DNA of 47,599 nucleotides. Source: Actinomycetota bacterium. Its GTDB lineage: Bacteria > Actinomycetota > Actinomycetes > Streptosporangiales > Streptosporangiaceae. The notes beneath the pieces are model-generated. The model was not told the origin of the DNA. It saw nothing but the letters and a program-made list of their open reading frames with translations, and made no database searches. Position numbers and translations under genes: made by a program. Every line of letters begins with the position of its first letter. Position 1 is the first letter of the stretch. The DNA lies in NCBI GenBank assembly GCA_027314595.1, contig DAHVAN010000465.1:1-47599 (forward strand). The letters run 5' to 3'. Below, in pieces: positions 22,630-31,888 of this stretch.

Positions 22630-24101
22630 GCAGCATGACGATGCCGTCTCCGGCGCTGGGCAGCCCTCCGCCGGAGGACGTGCCTGCCGGCCGCAGGCGC
22701 ACCGAACTGAGCATGCTCGTGTTCGCCTTCGCCGTCGTCGCGTTCGCGTTCGCCAGCACCGCGTTCACCCTCAAGGGACAGCACGCGTCCACGTTCGTCG
22801 AGTACATGGTCGCGTTCGTCGTGGTCATCTGCGCCGCTCACCTCGCGATGCGGCGCTGGGCCCCGTACGCGGACCCGCTGCTGCTGCCGCTCGGCGCGCT
22901 GCTGAACGGGCTCGGGATCGTCATGATCTACCGGCTGCACGAGGCGGGGCGCAACGGCAACATCGGGCCCTTCAACTTCCAAGGGAAGCTCATCCCGATC
23001 ACGACGCTGAGTCCGTCGGCCGTGACCCTGCAGATCGTCTACACGATCATCGGCGTCGGCTGTTTCGCCGCCTTCCTCGCGTTCGTCAAGGAACCGCGGA
23101 TACTGCAGCGCTACACGTACCTGCTCGGCCTCATCGGGATCTTCATCATCGCGCTGCCGGCCTTCCTCCCGTCCAGCATCAGCGGCATACCGGGCACCGG
23201 CGCCAAGATCCAGATCGCCATCCCGGGGCTGGGCAGCATCCAGCCGGAAGAGTTCGCGAAACTGGCGCTCGCGGCCAGTTTCGCCGGTTACCTGGTCGCC
23301 AAGCGCGACGTGCTGTCGCTGGCCGGCAAGCGAGTGCTCGGCATCGACCTGCCGCGGGCCCGCGACCTCGGCCCGATCGCGATGGTGTGGATGGCCGCCC
23401 TGCTGCTGCTGGTATTCGAGAGCGACATCGGCACCAGCGCGGTGTTCATGGGCCTGTTCGTCGCCATGATCTACATCGCGACGTCGCGGACCTCCTGGCT
23501 GCTGATCGGGTTCGCCGCCTTCGTGGCCGGCGCCTTCATCGCCGCCAGGCTCTTCACCCACGTCGGCGTCCGGTTCAGCGTCTGGCTGCACCCGTTCAGC
23601 CCGCAGAACCTGCTCCAGGGCGCGCAGCCCTCGTACCAGACCGTGCAGGGCCTGTACGGGATGGCCAGCGGGGGCCTGCTCGGCCGCGGCCTCGGTAACG
23701 GCCTGCCGTTCTATACCCCGCTCGTGCAAAGCGACTTCATCTTCACCGCGTTCGGGGAGGAACTGGGCCTGACCGGGGTCATGGCCCTGCTGCTGATCTA
23801 CGGCCTGATCGTGCAGCGTGGCCTGCGTACCGCGCTCATGATCAAGGACCCCTACTCGAAGCTGCTTGCGGGCGGCCTGTCGTTCATGCTCGCGCTGCAG
23901 GTCTTCGTGATCGTCGGCGGCGTGACCAATCTCATCCCGCTCACCGGCATCACCACGCCGTTCCTGTCCCAGGGCGGCTCGAGCCTGGTCGCGAGCTGGA
24001 TCTTGATCGGGGTCCTGGCGCGGCTGAGCGACACCGCACGCCGCCCGCCGCCACGGCCGATTCAGGAGGAGGGACTAACCCAGGTGGTGTCGCTGAGGTG
24101 A
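22626..24101 (+). CDS. rodA: RodA: SEDS peptidoglycan glycosyltransferase
   Basis: An integral-membrane SEDS protein (491 residues, ~12 membrane segments) that polymerises lipid II during growth with its partner PBP, encoded next. Visible signatures are PEEFAKLALAASFAGYL, the ESDIGTSAVFMG segment and the C-terminal PLTGITTPFLSQGGSSLVASWILIGVLARLS that defines FtsW/RodA/SpoVE. A large extracytoplasmic loop carries YQTVQGLYGMASGGLLGRGLGNG. ATGA overlap with pstP and GTGA overlap with pbpA imply coupled translation. Confidence 0.97.
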   Translation: MSSMTMPSPALGSPPPEDVPAGRRRTELSMLVFAFAVVAFAFASTAFTLKGQHASTFVEYMVAFVVVICAAHLAMRRWAPYADPLLLPLGALLNGLGIVMIYRLHEAGRNGNIGPFNFQGKLIPITTLSPSAVTLQIVYTIIGVGCFAAFLAFVKEPRILQRYTYLLGLIGIFIIALPAFLPSSISGIPGTGAKIQIAIPGLGSIQPEEFAKLALAASFAGYLVAKRDVLSLAGKRVLGIDLPRARDLGPIAMVWMAALLLLVFESDIGTSAVFMGLFVAMIYIATSRTSWLLIGFAAFVAGAFIAARLFTHVGVRFSVWLHPFSPQNLLQGAQPSYQTVQGLYGMASGGLLGRGLGNGLPFYTPLVQSDFIFTAFGEELGLTGVMALLLIYGLIVQRGLRTALMIKDPYSKLLAGGLSFMLALQVFVIVGGVTNLIPLTGITTPFLSQGGSSLVASWILIGVLARLSDTARRPPPRPIQEEGLTQVVSLR

Positions 24102-25603
24102 ACCGTGCGCTCAAGCGGATCTCGGTAGCGGTCCTGGTCATGTTCCTGCTGCTGCTGGTCAACGTGAACTACCTGCAGGGCTTCGAGACCGCGAGCCTGG
24201 CGAACAGGCCAGAGAACATCCGGGCGATCTCCGAGGCGAACCAGTACCAGCGCGGCGACATCATCACCGCCGACGGCGTGAAGATCGCGACCACCAAGCC
24301 GTCGAACGACATCTACAAGTACCAGCGGGTCTACACCGACGGCCCGGTCTACGCTCCGGTGACCGGCTACGACACGATCTACAGCACCACTGGCGTCGAG
24401 CACGCGGAGGACTCCCTGCTTTCCGGCAACGGATCGCAGCTGGCGTTCCGCAACTTCATCGACATGATCACCAACAAGCCCCAGAAGGGCGCCACCGTCC
24501 AGGTCACGATCAACTCGAAGGCGCAGCTCGCCGCCTACCAGGGACTGGCGAGCATCCTCAAGGGCACCGGCCGGGTCGGCGGCGTGGTCGCGCTCAACCC
24601 GGCCACCGGCGCGATCCTGGCGATGGCCTCGTACCCGAGCTACGACCCGAACGCGCTGGCCACGCACGACGGCCCCGCGCTGAACTCGGCCGACCAGGCG
24701 CTGCTGACGCAGAGCCCGAGCCCGCTGCTCAACAACGCCACGCAGACCACCTTCCCGCCCGGGTCGACGTTCAAGATCGTCACAAGCTCCGCCTGGTTCA
24801 CCCAGGACCCCGCGCGGACGACGAGCACCATGGTCTACTCGCCGCAGGTGCTGACCCTGCCCCAGACGACCCACCTGCTGCACAACGACAGCAACGAGGT
24901 GTGCGGCCCAGCCGGGGTGAACGGCTACACGACGGTCCTGTACGCGTTCGCGCAGTCCTGCGACACCACGTTCGGCAACCTCGGCATGAAGATCGGCGGC
25001 GGGCCCCTGAATCAGATGGCCGAGCTGTACGGCATGAACAACCCCAATCTGAACATCCCCGGCGTGACCGTGGCGCCGAGTCAGTACGTTCTCCCGCCGA
25101 GCCTGCCCACGACCGCGTACTCCGCCATCGGCCAGTTCAGCGACACCGCGACACCGCTGCAGGAGGCCATGTTCTCGGCCGTGATCGCCGATGGCGGCAC
25201 GCTGATGAAGCCGTACCTCATCCAGCAGGTCACCGCCTCCGACACGTCCGTCGTCTCGTCCACCACGCCCTCGGTGCTGAGCCGTCCGGTCACCCCGGCC
25301 GTTGCCAATGACGTGAAGCAGATGATGATCGCCGTGGTGCAGCAGCCAGAGGGCACGGGGTTCGGGTACAACGCGAGCAAGGAGAACGGGCTCGTCATCG
25401 CCGGGAAGACCGGCACCGCGCAGAACCTGATCAACGGCAACAGCCCCAACCCCGACGCGGTTTTCACCGCTTTCGCCCCGGCCGACAACCCCAAGATCGC
25501 CGTGGGGGTCATGATCCAAGGCGCGGGCTACGGCGCGTCGGCGGCGGCGCCGATCGCGGTCGCTGTCATCAACGCCTACCTGGCTACCCTGGGGATACGG
25601 TGA
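24098..25603 (+). CDS. pbpA: PbpA: class B penicillin-binding protein
   Basis: A transpeptidase with one N-terminal membrane anchor (VAVLVMFLLLLVNVNYLQ, ~10-28), a dimerisation/linker region and a C-terminal transpeptidase domain. Active-site motifs are S-x-x-K in PPGSTFKIVTS, a second motif around the SCDTT segment, and KTG in IAGKTGTAQN. The 501-residue length is normal for the PbpA of this operon, which works with RodA in lateral or polar wall synthesis and is phosphorylated by PknB in mycobacteria. GTG start overlaps the rodA stop (GTGA). Confidence 0.97.
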   Translation: MNRALKRISVAVLVMFLLLLVNVNYLQGFETASLANRPENIRAISEANQYQRGDIITADGVKIATTKPSNDIYKYQRVYTDGPVYAPVTGYDTIYSTTGVEHAEDSLLSGNGSQLAFRNFIDMITNKPQKGATVQVTINSKAQLAAYQGLASILKGTGRVGGVVALNPATGAILAMASYPSYDPNALATHDGPALNSADQALLTQSPSPLLNNATQTTFPPGSTFKIVTSSAWFTQDPARTTSTMVYSPQVLTLPQTTHLLHNDSNEVCGPAGVNGYTTVLYAFAQSCDTTFGNLGMKIGGGPLNQMAELYGMNNPNLNIPGVTVAPSQYVLPPSLPTTAYSAIGQFSDTATPLQEAMFSAVIADGGTLMKPYLIQQVTASDTSVVSSTTPSVLSRPVTPAVANDVKQMMIAVVQQPEGTGFGYNASKENGLVIAGKTGTAQNLINGNSPNPDAVFTAFAPADNPKIAVGVMIQGAGYGASAAAPIAVAVINAYLATLGIR

Positions 25604-27078
25604 GCGGGTACGTGCTGGACGGCCGTTACGTCCTGATCGAGCGGATCGCGTCCGGCGGCATGGGCGAGGTATGGCGTGGCGTGGACCAGATCCTCGGCCG
25701 TCCGGTCGCGGTGAAGCTGCTAGCCACGGCGCACGCCAGCGACGAGCAGTTCCGCGCCAGGTTCCGCGCCGAGGCGCGGTATGCCGCGTCGCTATCCCAC
25801 CCCGGAATCGCGCGGGTGTTCGACTACGGCGAGACTCCGTTCCCGGTCGGGGGGACGACCTCCCCATACCCCCCCGCCGGCGCGAGCGCCGCCGGCGGAG
25901 CCTACCTCGTGATGGAACTGGTGAACGGCGAGCCGCTTTCTGCGATCCTCGAGCGGGTGGGCCGGCTGGCGCCGGAGGTGACGCTGGACATCGTCGGCCA
26001 GGCGGCGCGCGCGCTCGACGCGGCGCACCAGGCGGGCATCGTGCACCGCGACGTCAAGCCCGGCAACCTGCTGATCATGGCCGACGGCACGACCAAGATC
26101 ACCGACTTCGGCATCGCCAAGGCGCGGGAGGCCCAGGCCGCGCTGACCGCGACGGGGATCGTGATGGGCACCGCGCTGTACGTCTCGCCCGAGCAGGCGA
26201 CGGGCTCGACCGTCACCGGGTCCTCCGACATCTACTCGCTCGGCGTGGTCGCCTACGAGTGCCTGACCGGCGAGCCGCCGTTCATCGCCGACCAGCCGCT
26301 GGCGATCGCCATCATGCACAAGCACGACCCGGTGCCGCCGCTGCCCCTGGACGTGCCGAGGCCCGTGGCCGACCTGGTTTACTCGATGCTCGCCAAGACC
26401 CCCGATGGCCGCCCCGAGTCGGCACGGCACGCCGCCGACCGGGCCGACGTGATCAGGGACGCGTGGGCACGGTCCGGGGCGGGGGTCGCGACGACCGCGG
26501 GACTGCCGGTCGTGCCCGACTACCCGACCGCTTCGGAAGATCATTATCAATATTCCGAACGAGCGGCGGGTTCCCCCCTCAGCCGGCACCGCCTTGCGGC
26601 GGCAGGCATGGGGGTGGCGCTGTGCGGGGTCGCCGCGATCGTGGCGGTGCTGCTCAATTCCGGCGGCCATCACGGATCGCCGGCAGGCACGACCACGCCG
26701 CCCGCGCCGTCAAAACTCGGGACCCCGGCCACCGCCTCGCTGCGGGCAACACCGGCCGGCAGCGGCACGCCAGGCACTAGTCTAGATACGGCACCGCAGA
26801 CGACCGCGGCCCGGCCGGCGAGCCCTACGCCGAGCCGCACTTCCGCGAAGCCAACGCAGGACGCGCCGGCGACGAGCGCGACGCCGACGGGGCCCGCATC
26901 GACGACGGCGTCCCCCCCGGCGTCGGCCACGAGCCCGTCGTCCACTACCTCGCCCGCCACGACCCCGCCAGCGTCCACGGCGCCGACGGCGGCCGGCGGC
27001 CGGCGGGCTGGCCGCGGCGCCGGGGAACGAGGGATCACACTCATGAGTCAGGGTGGTTTGGAAAAGTGCGAGACATGA
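25600..27078 (+). CDS. pknA: PknA-like Ser/Thr protein kinase
   Basis: A membrane Ser/Thr kinase of 492 residues. The kinase domain (~8-275) shows the glycine loop IASGGMGEVWRG, catalytic HRDVKPGNLL, DFGIAKA and the activation segment end GTALYVSPEQATG. A ~20-residue Pro/Gly/Ala-rich insertion sits between FDYGETPF and AYLVMELVNG. A single membrane helix at ~330-350 (LAAAGMGVALCGVAAIVAVLL) is followed by a long Thr/Pro/Ser/Ala-rich extracytoplasmic tail without PASTA domains, as expected for PknA. The GTG start overlaps pbpA and the stop overlaps pknB (ATGA 27075-27078). Confidence 0.95.
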   Translation: MSGYVLDGRYVLIERIASGGMGEVWRGVDQILGRPVAVKLLATAHASDEQFRARFRAEARYAASLSHPGIARVFDYGETPFPVGGTTSPYPPAGASAAGGAYLVMELVNGEPLSAILERVGRLAPEVTLDIVGQAARALDAAHQAGIVHRDVKPGNLLIMADGTTKITDFGIAKAREAQAALTATGIVMGTALYVSPEQATGSTVTGSSDIYSLGVVAYECLTGEPPFIADQPLAIAIMHKHDPVPPLPLDVPRPVADLVYSMLAKTPDGRPESARHAADRADVIRDAWARSGAGVATTAGLPVVPDYPTASEDHYQYSERAAGSPLSRHRLAAAGMGVALCGVAAIVAVLLNSGGHHGSPAGTTTPPAPSKLGTPATASLRATPAGSGTPGTSLDTAPQTTAARPASPTPSRTSAKPTQDAPATSATPTGPASTTASPPASATSPSSTTSPATTPPASTAPTAAGGRRAGRGAGERGITLMSQGGLEKCET

Positions 27079-28931
27079 CACAGCCCCGGCTGCTCGGTGA
27101 CCGCTACGAGCTTGAAGGCGTCGTCGGACGCGGCGGCATGGCCGAGGTCTACCGCGCCCGCGACATCCGGCTTGACCGCGTGGTGGCGATCAAGACCCTG
27201 CGTGCCGACCTCGCCAGGGACCAGACCTTCCAGGCCCGCTTCCGCCGTGAGGCGCAGTCGGCGGCCTCCCTGAACAACCCGTCGATCGTGGCCGTGTACG
27301 ACACCGGCGAGGACCTGTCGAGCGGCGTGCCCGTGCCGTACATCGTGATGGAGTACGTGGACGGGCGGACCGTCAGGGACCTGCTGATCGAGGGACACCG
27401 GCTGCTGCCCGAGCGTTCGCTCGAGATCATCAGCGGGGTGCTTCGGGCCCTCGAGTACAGCCACCAGGCCGGGATCGTGCACCGGGACATCAAGCCCGGG
27501 AACGTCATGGTCACCCGGCACGGGGACATCAAGGTGATGGACTTCGGGATCGCCCGCGCGATGAGCGACGCGCAGTCCACCATGACGCAGACCGCGCAGG
27601 TCATCGGCACCGCGCAGTACCTGTCGCCGGAGCAGGCCAGAGGCGAGCGGGTGGACGCGCGCAGCGACCTGTATTCCACGGGCTGCCTGATGTACGAACT
27701 GCTCACCGGACGGCCGCCGTTCACCGGCGACTCGCCGGTGGCGATCGCCTACCAGCACGTCAGGGAGAACCCCATCCCGCCGTCCCGGCTCGACCCGGAC
27801 ATCCCCCCGTGGGCGGACGCGATCGTGCTCAAGGCGATGGCCAAGTCGCCGAACGACCGGTACCAGAGCGCCGCGGAGATGCAGGCCGACATCCAGCGCG
27901 CCGCCTCGGGCATGCAGGTGGCCGCGATGGCGATGCCGCCGACGCGCGCCGACTACTACGGCGGCGGGTATCCCGACCGCACCCAGCGGATGGGCCCGCA
28001 GACGATGATGGGCTCGGCGCCGACCACTGTCTCGCCTTACCAGCAGCCCGGCGGGTACGGCGGCGGCTACGACGGCGGTGGGATGGAGCCGCGGCGCAGC
28101 TGGGCACGGCGCTGGCTGCCCTGGCTGATCCCGCTCCTCGTCGTGGTGGCCGTGATCGCGGCGGCCGCCCTGGTGCTGCGCGGCGGCAAGACCTACTACG
28201 TCCCGCAGGTGAACGGCGAGCCCGAGGCGACGGCGGTCGCCCAGATCCGGCAGGCGGGCCTGGTCCCGCGCGTGGTCGACCAGAACAGCTCGTCCGTGGC
28301 GGCGGGCCTGGTGATCGACACCAATCCAAGCAACGGCAACAGCATCGCCAAGGGCGGGACGGTCATCGTCTACGTCTCCAAGGGCGCCGCGAAGATCGCG
28401 ATCCCGAACGTGGACGGAATGCAGTCCACCGCCGCCCAGCAGAAGCTGGCCAGCGTGGGCCTCAACCACGTCACGACCGCGCCCGATCCGCAGTCGACCC
28501 TGCCGCAGGGCGAGGTGGATCACATGAGTCCGCTCCCGGGGACGCCGGTCAATCCGACGACGCTGATCACGCTGTACATTTCGGGCGGCGGTGTCCAGGT
28601 GCAGAATGTGGTCGGGGACACGGCGCAGCAGGCCCAGCAGATCCTGCAGGGCCAGGGCTTCCGTGTGCAGATCTTCTATGACGCGGCTCCGGCCACCCAG
28701 CCGGTCACCCCGGGAACCGTCTGGAGCACCAACCCCCAGGCGGGCGCGCTGAAGCCTGCCAACACCCTCATCCAGGTCTTCGTCCAGCCGCAGTCCACGG
28801 CCAGCCCCACGGCCAGCCCGAGCGGTTCGCCGACCGGCTCGCCGTCCCCGAGCCCGACCGGATCGCCGTCCCCGAGCCCGACCGGATCGCCGACGTCCTC
28901 GAGCCCGAGCCCCAAGAACCCGGGCCCTTAG
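27075..28931 (+). CDS. pknB: PknB: PASTA-domain Ser/Thr protein kinase
   Basis: A 618-residue sensor kinase. The kinase domain (~1-280) has VVGRGGMAEVYRARD, HRDIKPGNVMV, DFGIARA and GTAQYLSPEQA. After a Gly/Tyr-rich juxtamembrane segment and one membrane helix (LPWLIPLLVVVAVIAAAALVL) come three PASTA domains that bind muropeptides or lipid II: YYVPQVNGEPEATAVAQIRQ, IAIPNVDGMQSTAAQQKLAS and VQVQNVVGDTAQQAQQILQG. Mycobacterial PknB has four. The C-terminus is a Ser/Pro/Thr/Gly low-complexity tail encoded by 24-bp tandem repeats. ATG 27075 is chosen for its ATGA overlap with pknA; a GTG at 27066 is in frame. Confidence 0.97.
   Translation: MTQPRLLGDRYELEGVVGRGGMAEVYRARDIRLDRVVAIKTLRADLARDQTFQARFRREAQSAASLNNPSIVAVYDTGEDLSSGVPVPYIVMEYVDGRTVRDLLIEGHRLLPERSLEIISGVLRALEYSHQAGIVHRDIKPGNVMVTRHGDIKVMDFGIARAMSDAQSTMTQTAQVIGTAQYLSPEQARGERVDARSDLYSTGCLMYELLTGRPPFTGDSPVAIAYQHVRENPIPPSRLDPDIPPWADAIVLKAMAKSPNDRYQSAAEMQADIQRAASGMQVAAMAMPPTRADYYGGGYPDRTQRMGPQTMMGSAPTTVSPYQQPGGYGGGYDGGGMEPRRSWARRWLPWLIPLLVVVAVIAAAALVLRGGKTYYVPQVNGEPEATAVAQIRQAGLVPRVVDQNSSSVAAGLVIDTNPSNGNSIAKGGTVIVYVSKGAAKIAIPNVDGMQSTAAQQKLASVGLNHVTTAPDPQSTLPQGEVDHMSPLPGTPVNPTTLITLYISGGGVQVQNVVGDTAQQAQQILQGQGFRVQIFYDAAPATQPVTPGTVWSTNPQAGALKPANTLIQVFVQPQSTASPTASPSGSPTGSPSPSPTGSPSPSPTGSPTSSSPSPKNPGP
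28831..28905 (+). repeat. Tandem repeat encoding the PknB C-terminal tail
   Basis: About three copies of a 24-bp unit (CCGACCGGATCGCCGTCCCC core) encode repeated TGSPSPSP. Such repeats vary in copy number by slippage. Confidence 0.8.
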
Positions 28932-29036
28932 CCGGCGCCGGCCAGATCAGGGCGGCCGTCGGCTAGGCTGACATGGCGCTGCCGGCGTGCATTACGCTTA
29001 CCCCGAACGAACGCAGTCCCGAGCAGGAGGTGCGCG

Positions 29037-29288
29037 GTGCCCAAGTCCCGCGTCCGGAAGAAGCAGGTCTACACGCCTCCGCCGACGAGGTCGCCGAAGC
29101 GTGCGGTGAGCCCGCCATGGCTGGCGCCGACCATGATCGCCTGCTTCCTCATCGGGCTCGCCTGGATCTCGCTGTATTACGTCACCCAGTCGAACATGCC
29201 GGGGCTCTCCGCGCTCGGCGGGTGGAACCTGGTGTGCGGGTTCGGGCTGATCGTCGCCGGGGTGGTGCTCGCCACCAGGTGGCGCTAG
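29037..29288 (+). CDS. crgA: CrgA: cell division protein
   Basis: An 83-residue protein with a basic N-terminus (MPKSRVRKKQVYTPPPTRSPKR) and two membrane helices (APTMIACFLIGLAWISLYYV and WNLVCGFGLIVAGVVLATRW), matching CrgA/UPF0233. In Streptomyces it inhibits FtsZ ring assembly and delays sporulation septation; in mycobacteria it recruits divisome proteins. GTG 29037 has AGGAGG (29025-29030) six bases upstream. It follows pknB by 105 bases and converges on the rhomboid gene 3 bases away. Confidence 0.96.
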   Translation: MPKSRVRKKQVYTPPPTRSPKRAVSPPWLAPTMIACFLIGLAWISLYYVTQSNMPGLSALGGWNLVCGFGLIVAGVVLATRWR

Positions 29289-29291
29289 CCG

Positions 29292-30191
29292 TTACGCCCG
29301 CAGGTGGCGGTTCTGGATCACGACAGCCACGGCCATCAGGGCGATCAGCACGACGGTCGCGCCCACCTGGTACGCGAGCCGGTTCTTGCGCGGCGCGTAC
29401 GCGTAGGCCGCGGTGATCAGCGCGCCGGTGAGCAGCCCGCCGATGTGGTCCTGCCAGGCGATCGTGCTGCGGTAGATGAAGCTGAACGCCAGGTTGATCA
29501 CGATCAGGAGGACGATCCCGCGGCTGTCGAGGCGCAGCCGCTTCGCGACCACGAACCAGGCGCCGAACAGGCCGAAGATCGCGCCAGAGGCGCCGGCGGC
29601 CAGCCCGTACGGCGCCATGTAGTAGAACATGATCGCGCCGCCGACCGCGCTGAGCAGGTAGATGGCCAGGTAGCGGACCTTGCCGAGCAGGCGCTCGAGT
29701 TCCGGGCCGACGATGAACAGCACCCACACGTTGAGCGCGAGATCCAGTAGCCCCAGGCCGCCGAAGCTCGTGCCCGGCGCGGTGAACGCCGAGGTCAGGA
29801 GCCGGTACCACTGGCCGCCGGCCACCCCGGCCTGAATGCCGGCCGGCGTGTACGCCGGCGTCCCGAGCAGGCCCAGGTCGTAGAGCAGGCTCGGCCTGGC
29901 GACTTCGGCGAGGAACAACACCACGTTGACCGCGATCAGGGTCCAGGTGACGGTCGTGGAGCGGGTGGGCCGGCCGCCGAACACGGCCCTGGCCGGCCGG
30001 GTGCCCTGGCCGGCCCCGCGCACGCACTCCACGCACTGCTGGCCGACCGCCGCCTGACGCAGGCAGTCCGGGCAGGCGTGACGTCCGCACCGGACGCAGG
30101 AGACCCAGGTCTCCCTGCCCGGATGACGGTAGCAGGTAGGCGGCCGGCCTGGCTCCTGACTCGGGTCGGCCTGCTGGTCCGGTGCGGTCAT
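29292..30191 (-). CDS. Rhomboid-family intramembrane serine protease with N-terminal zinc ribbon
   Basis: 299 residues. The N-terminus has a Cys/His-rich treble (CYRHPGRETWVSCVRCGRHACPDC...QQCVECVR, 20-57) likely to bind zinc. Six or seven membrane helices follow. The catalytic Ser202 is in GASGAIFGLFG and the His249 in AWQDHIGGLLTG. The first-helix His of the usual H-x-x-x-N oxyanion motif is Asp here (LDLALN), a variation seen in some actinobacterial members. It is widely conserved downstream of crgA and upstream of ppiA. Substrates are unknown. Confidence 0.92.
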   Translation of the reverse strand: MTAPDQQADPSQEPGRPPTCYRHPGRETWVSCVRCGRHACPDCLRQAAVGQQCVECVRGAGQGTRPARAVFGGRPTRSTTVTWTLIAVNVVLFLAEVARPSLLYDLGLLGTPAYTPAGIQAGVAGGQWYRLLTSAFTAPGTSFGGLGLLDLALNVWVLFIVGPELERLLGKVRYLAIYLLSAVGGAIMFYYMAPYGLAAGASGAIFGLFGAWFVVAKRLRLDSRGIVLLIVINLAFSFIYRSTIAWQDHIGGLLTGALITAAYAYAPRKNRLAYQVGATVVLIALMAVAVVIQNRHLRA

Positions 30192-30207
30192 CGGGGGCTA
30201 CCTTGAT

Positions 30208-30726
30208 CTAGTCGCGCTGGATGGTGACCGACTGCAGCACCACGTCGGTCACCGGACGGTCACCGGGCACGGTCTGCACGCGGCTGATGGCGTCTACCAC
30301 ATCGGCGCCGCCGATGACCTGGCCGAAGATCGTGTGCCTGCCGTTGAGCCACGGGGTGGCGCCCACGGTGATGAAGAACTGCGATCCGTTGGTACCCGGG
30401 CCGGAGTTCGCCATCGCCAGCAGGTACGGCTTGTCGAACCGCAGGTCCGGGTGGATCTCGTCGGCGAACTGGTAGCCCGGGCCGCCGGTGCCGGTGCCGA
30501 GCGGGTCCCCGCCCTGGATCATGAACCCGGCGATCACCCGGTGAAAGATGGTGCCGTCGTAGAGCTTGTCCTTGGTCACGGCGCGGGTCCGGGGATCCGT
30601 CCACTCCCGGCCGCCCTCGGCGAGCTCGGTGAAATTCCGCACGGTCTTCGGCGCGTAGTCGGGGAGCAGCCGGGTCGTGACGGTCCCCTGCGTCGTGGTT
30701 AGCGTCGCGGTCAGCTTCTCGGTCAT
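30208..30726 (-). CDS. Cyclophilin-type peptidyl-prolyl cis-trans isomerase
   Basis: A cytoplasmic single-domain cyclophilin of 172 residues: TATLTTTQGTVTTRLLPDYAPKTVRNFTELAEG, then FHRVIAGFMIQGGDP (with the catalytic Arg), MANSGPGTNGSQFFITVGATPWLNGRHTIFGQV. ATG 30726 (MTEKLTATL) is selected because family members start there and GGAG lies 10 bases upstream; the frame continues upstream with doubtful sequence. There is no signal peptide. The gene is the standard neighbour of the rhomboid gene in actinobacteria, equivalent to ppiA near the pknB operon. Confidence 0.95.
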   Translation of the reverse strand: MTEKLTATLTTTQGTVTTRLLPDYAPKTVRNFTELAEGGREWTDPRTRAVTKDKLYDGTIFHRVIAGFMIQGGDPLGTGTGGPGYQFADEIHPDLRFDKPYLLAMANSGPGTNGSQFFITVGATPWLNGRHTIFGQVIGGADVVDAISRVQTVPGDRPVTDVVLQSVTIQRD

Positions 30727-30952
30727 GGGAATGACTCCGGTTCGCATCGTAGGCCGGGCTTTCCGGCCACTGTCCACACCTTTGCGTCTGCACTAATCAC
30801 GGTACCGGCTCCGGGCTGGCCTCCGCTCACTGTGCTGACTCTGCCCGCTGCGCGGGCCGCCCTTCGCGCCCCCTTCGGCTCACGGGAAGGGTTGAACGCG
30901 GCCTCGCTGGGAACTTTGAGGTGTGCGAGAGCAGGATGGGGGAGGGTGAATC

Positions 30953-31537
30953 GTGTTCTACGCCAGGCAAGACAGTAAGGCAGCCGAGCCGGACAGCTTC
31001 GCAGTGCGGGTGAAGACCGTCAGCGCGAGCGTGGCTCAGACGGCCGCACAGGGGGTGGGCAGCGCCGCTCAGACGGCTGCCATCGGGATCAGCAATGGCG
31101 TGCGCCAGGGCGTGCGCAGCGTTCGCGTCTGGACGGCACCGCGGCTGGAGAGCGCCGCCGAGTACACGACCACGACCGCGGCGCCCAAGGTTTCCTCGGC
31201 ACTGCGGATCTCGGCGCGGCAGATCCGCCCTGCGGATGTGACCGCGAAGAAGCCCCGGTCCGCGCTCACCTGGTCCGTCCTCGCCGCGGCACTGCTCGCG
31301 ACCGGGGGAGCGGTGGCCGCCCTCGTCAGGTACCGGTACCGCGCGGGGGTGACGCCCGGCGAGGGGGAGAACCTGGAAGGCCCGGGCGGTGGCACCGCCG
31401 CGACCGGGACGGAGGCCCCGACGCCGGCGCAGGCTGGCGCCGCGAGTGCCCCGGGCGCCGCTGCGGACTCGACAGCCGACGCCGACGCCGACGCCGACGC
31501 CGGAGTGAACGGGCGGGTTTCCACGTCCGGTTGGTGA
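30953..31537 (+). CDS. DUF5324-like membrane protein
   Basis: A 194-residue protein resembling a family seen near this operon in streptomycetes and relatives. The N-terminal ~95 residues are amphipathic and Ala/Val/Thr-rich (VKTVSASVAQTAAQGVGSAAQTAAIGISNGVRQGV). One membrane helix follows at ~106-123 (LTWSVLAAALLATGGAVAALV), and then a Gly/Ala/Thr-rich tail with a DADADADADA run encoded by GCCGAC hexamer repeats. GTG 30953 has GGGGGAGGG upstream. No function is known. Confidence 0.7.
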   Translation: MFYARQDSKAAEPDSFAVRVKTVSASVAQTAAQGVGSAAQTAAIGISNGVRQGVRSVRVWTAPRLESAAEYTTTTAAPKVSSALRISARQIRPADVTAKKPRSALTWSVLAAALLATGGAVAALVRYRYRAGVTPGEGENLEGPGGGTAATGTEAPTPAQAGAASAPGAAADSTADADADADAGVNGRVSTSGW

Positions 31538-31888
31538 TGCCGCGCCGCAGGCGACCTGTCTTGACACCATGCGGAGTTTCCCGGGTGGCATGCCTGGCGC
31601 AGCAGTGCCGGACGCTGGTGGGCCACCCGGACCGGCACGGTGTTGCGCCGCGATGACCTCGGGGCCGGGCGGGTCATGACGGTGGACGCGGACGACGTAG
31701 GCCCACTCCGTAATCAGCTTGCCGTCCAGGCACGCCGTGACAGCGAGGTCAGCAGTTCAAACCGGAAGCGCACCGGAGCCTAACCGGTTCTGAAGAACCA
31801 ATCGGGTACCTTCTGTTCGTCGGTAAGACGTTGCGGTAGTGATCGTTTTCGTCGGCACCTGAAAGAATCGACCTGCGGAGTGAACACC
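31538..31888. other. Gene-free stretch with a short palindrome before the GT-C gene
   Basis: No frame has recognisable family similarity. GGTTCT-GA-AGAACC (31786-31799) is a perfect 6-bp inverted repeat about 90 bases before the glycosyltransferase start, a possible operator. The region 31560-31760 has weak coding-like composition on both strands, but I cannot identify it. Confidence 0.4.

Noticed and set aside
24062-25867. A 601-codon minus-strand frame across pbpA and pknA
   Set aside because: It is a composition-driven shadow. The plus strand carries the SxxK and KTG motifs and the kinase motifs.
28831-28905. CRISPR-like repeat array
   Set aside because: The repeats are head-to-tail 24-bp units without spacers inside the pknB coding frame. 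No cas genes are present. No CRISPR array is seen anywhere in the window.
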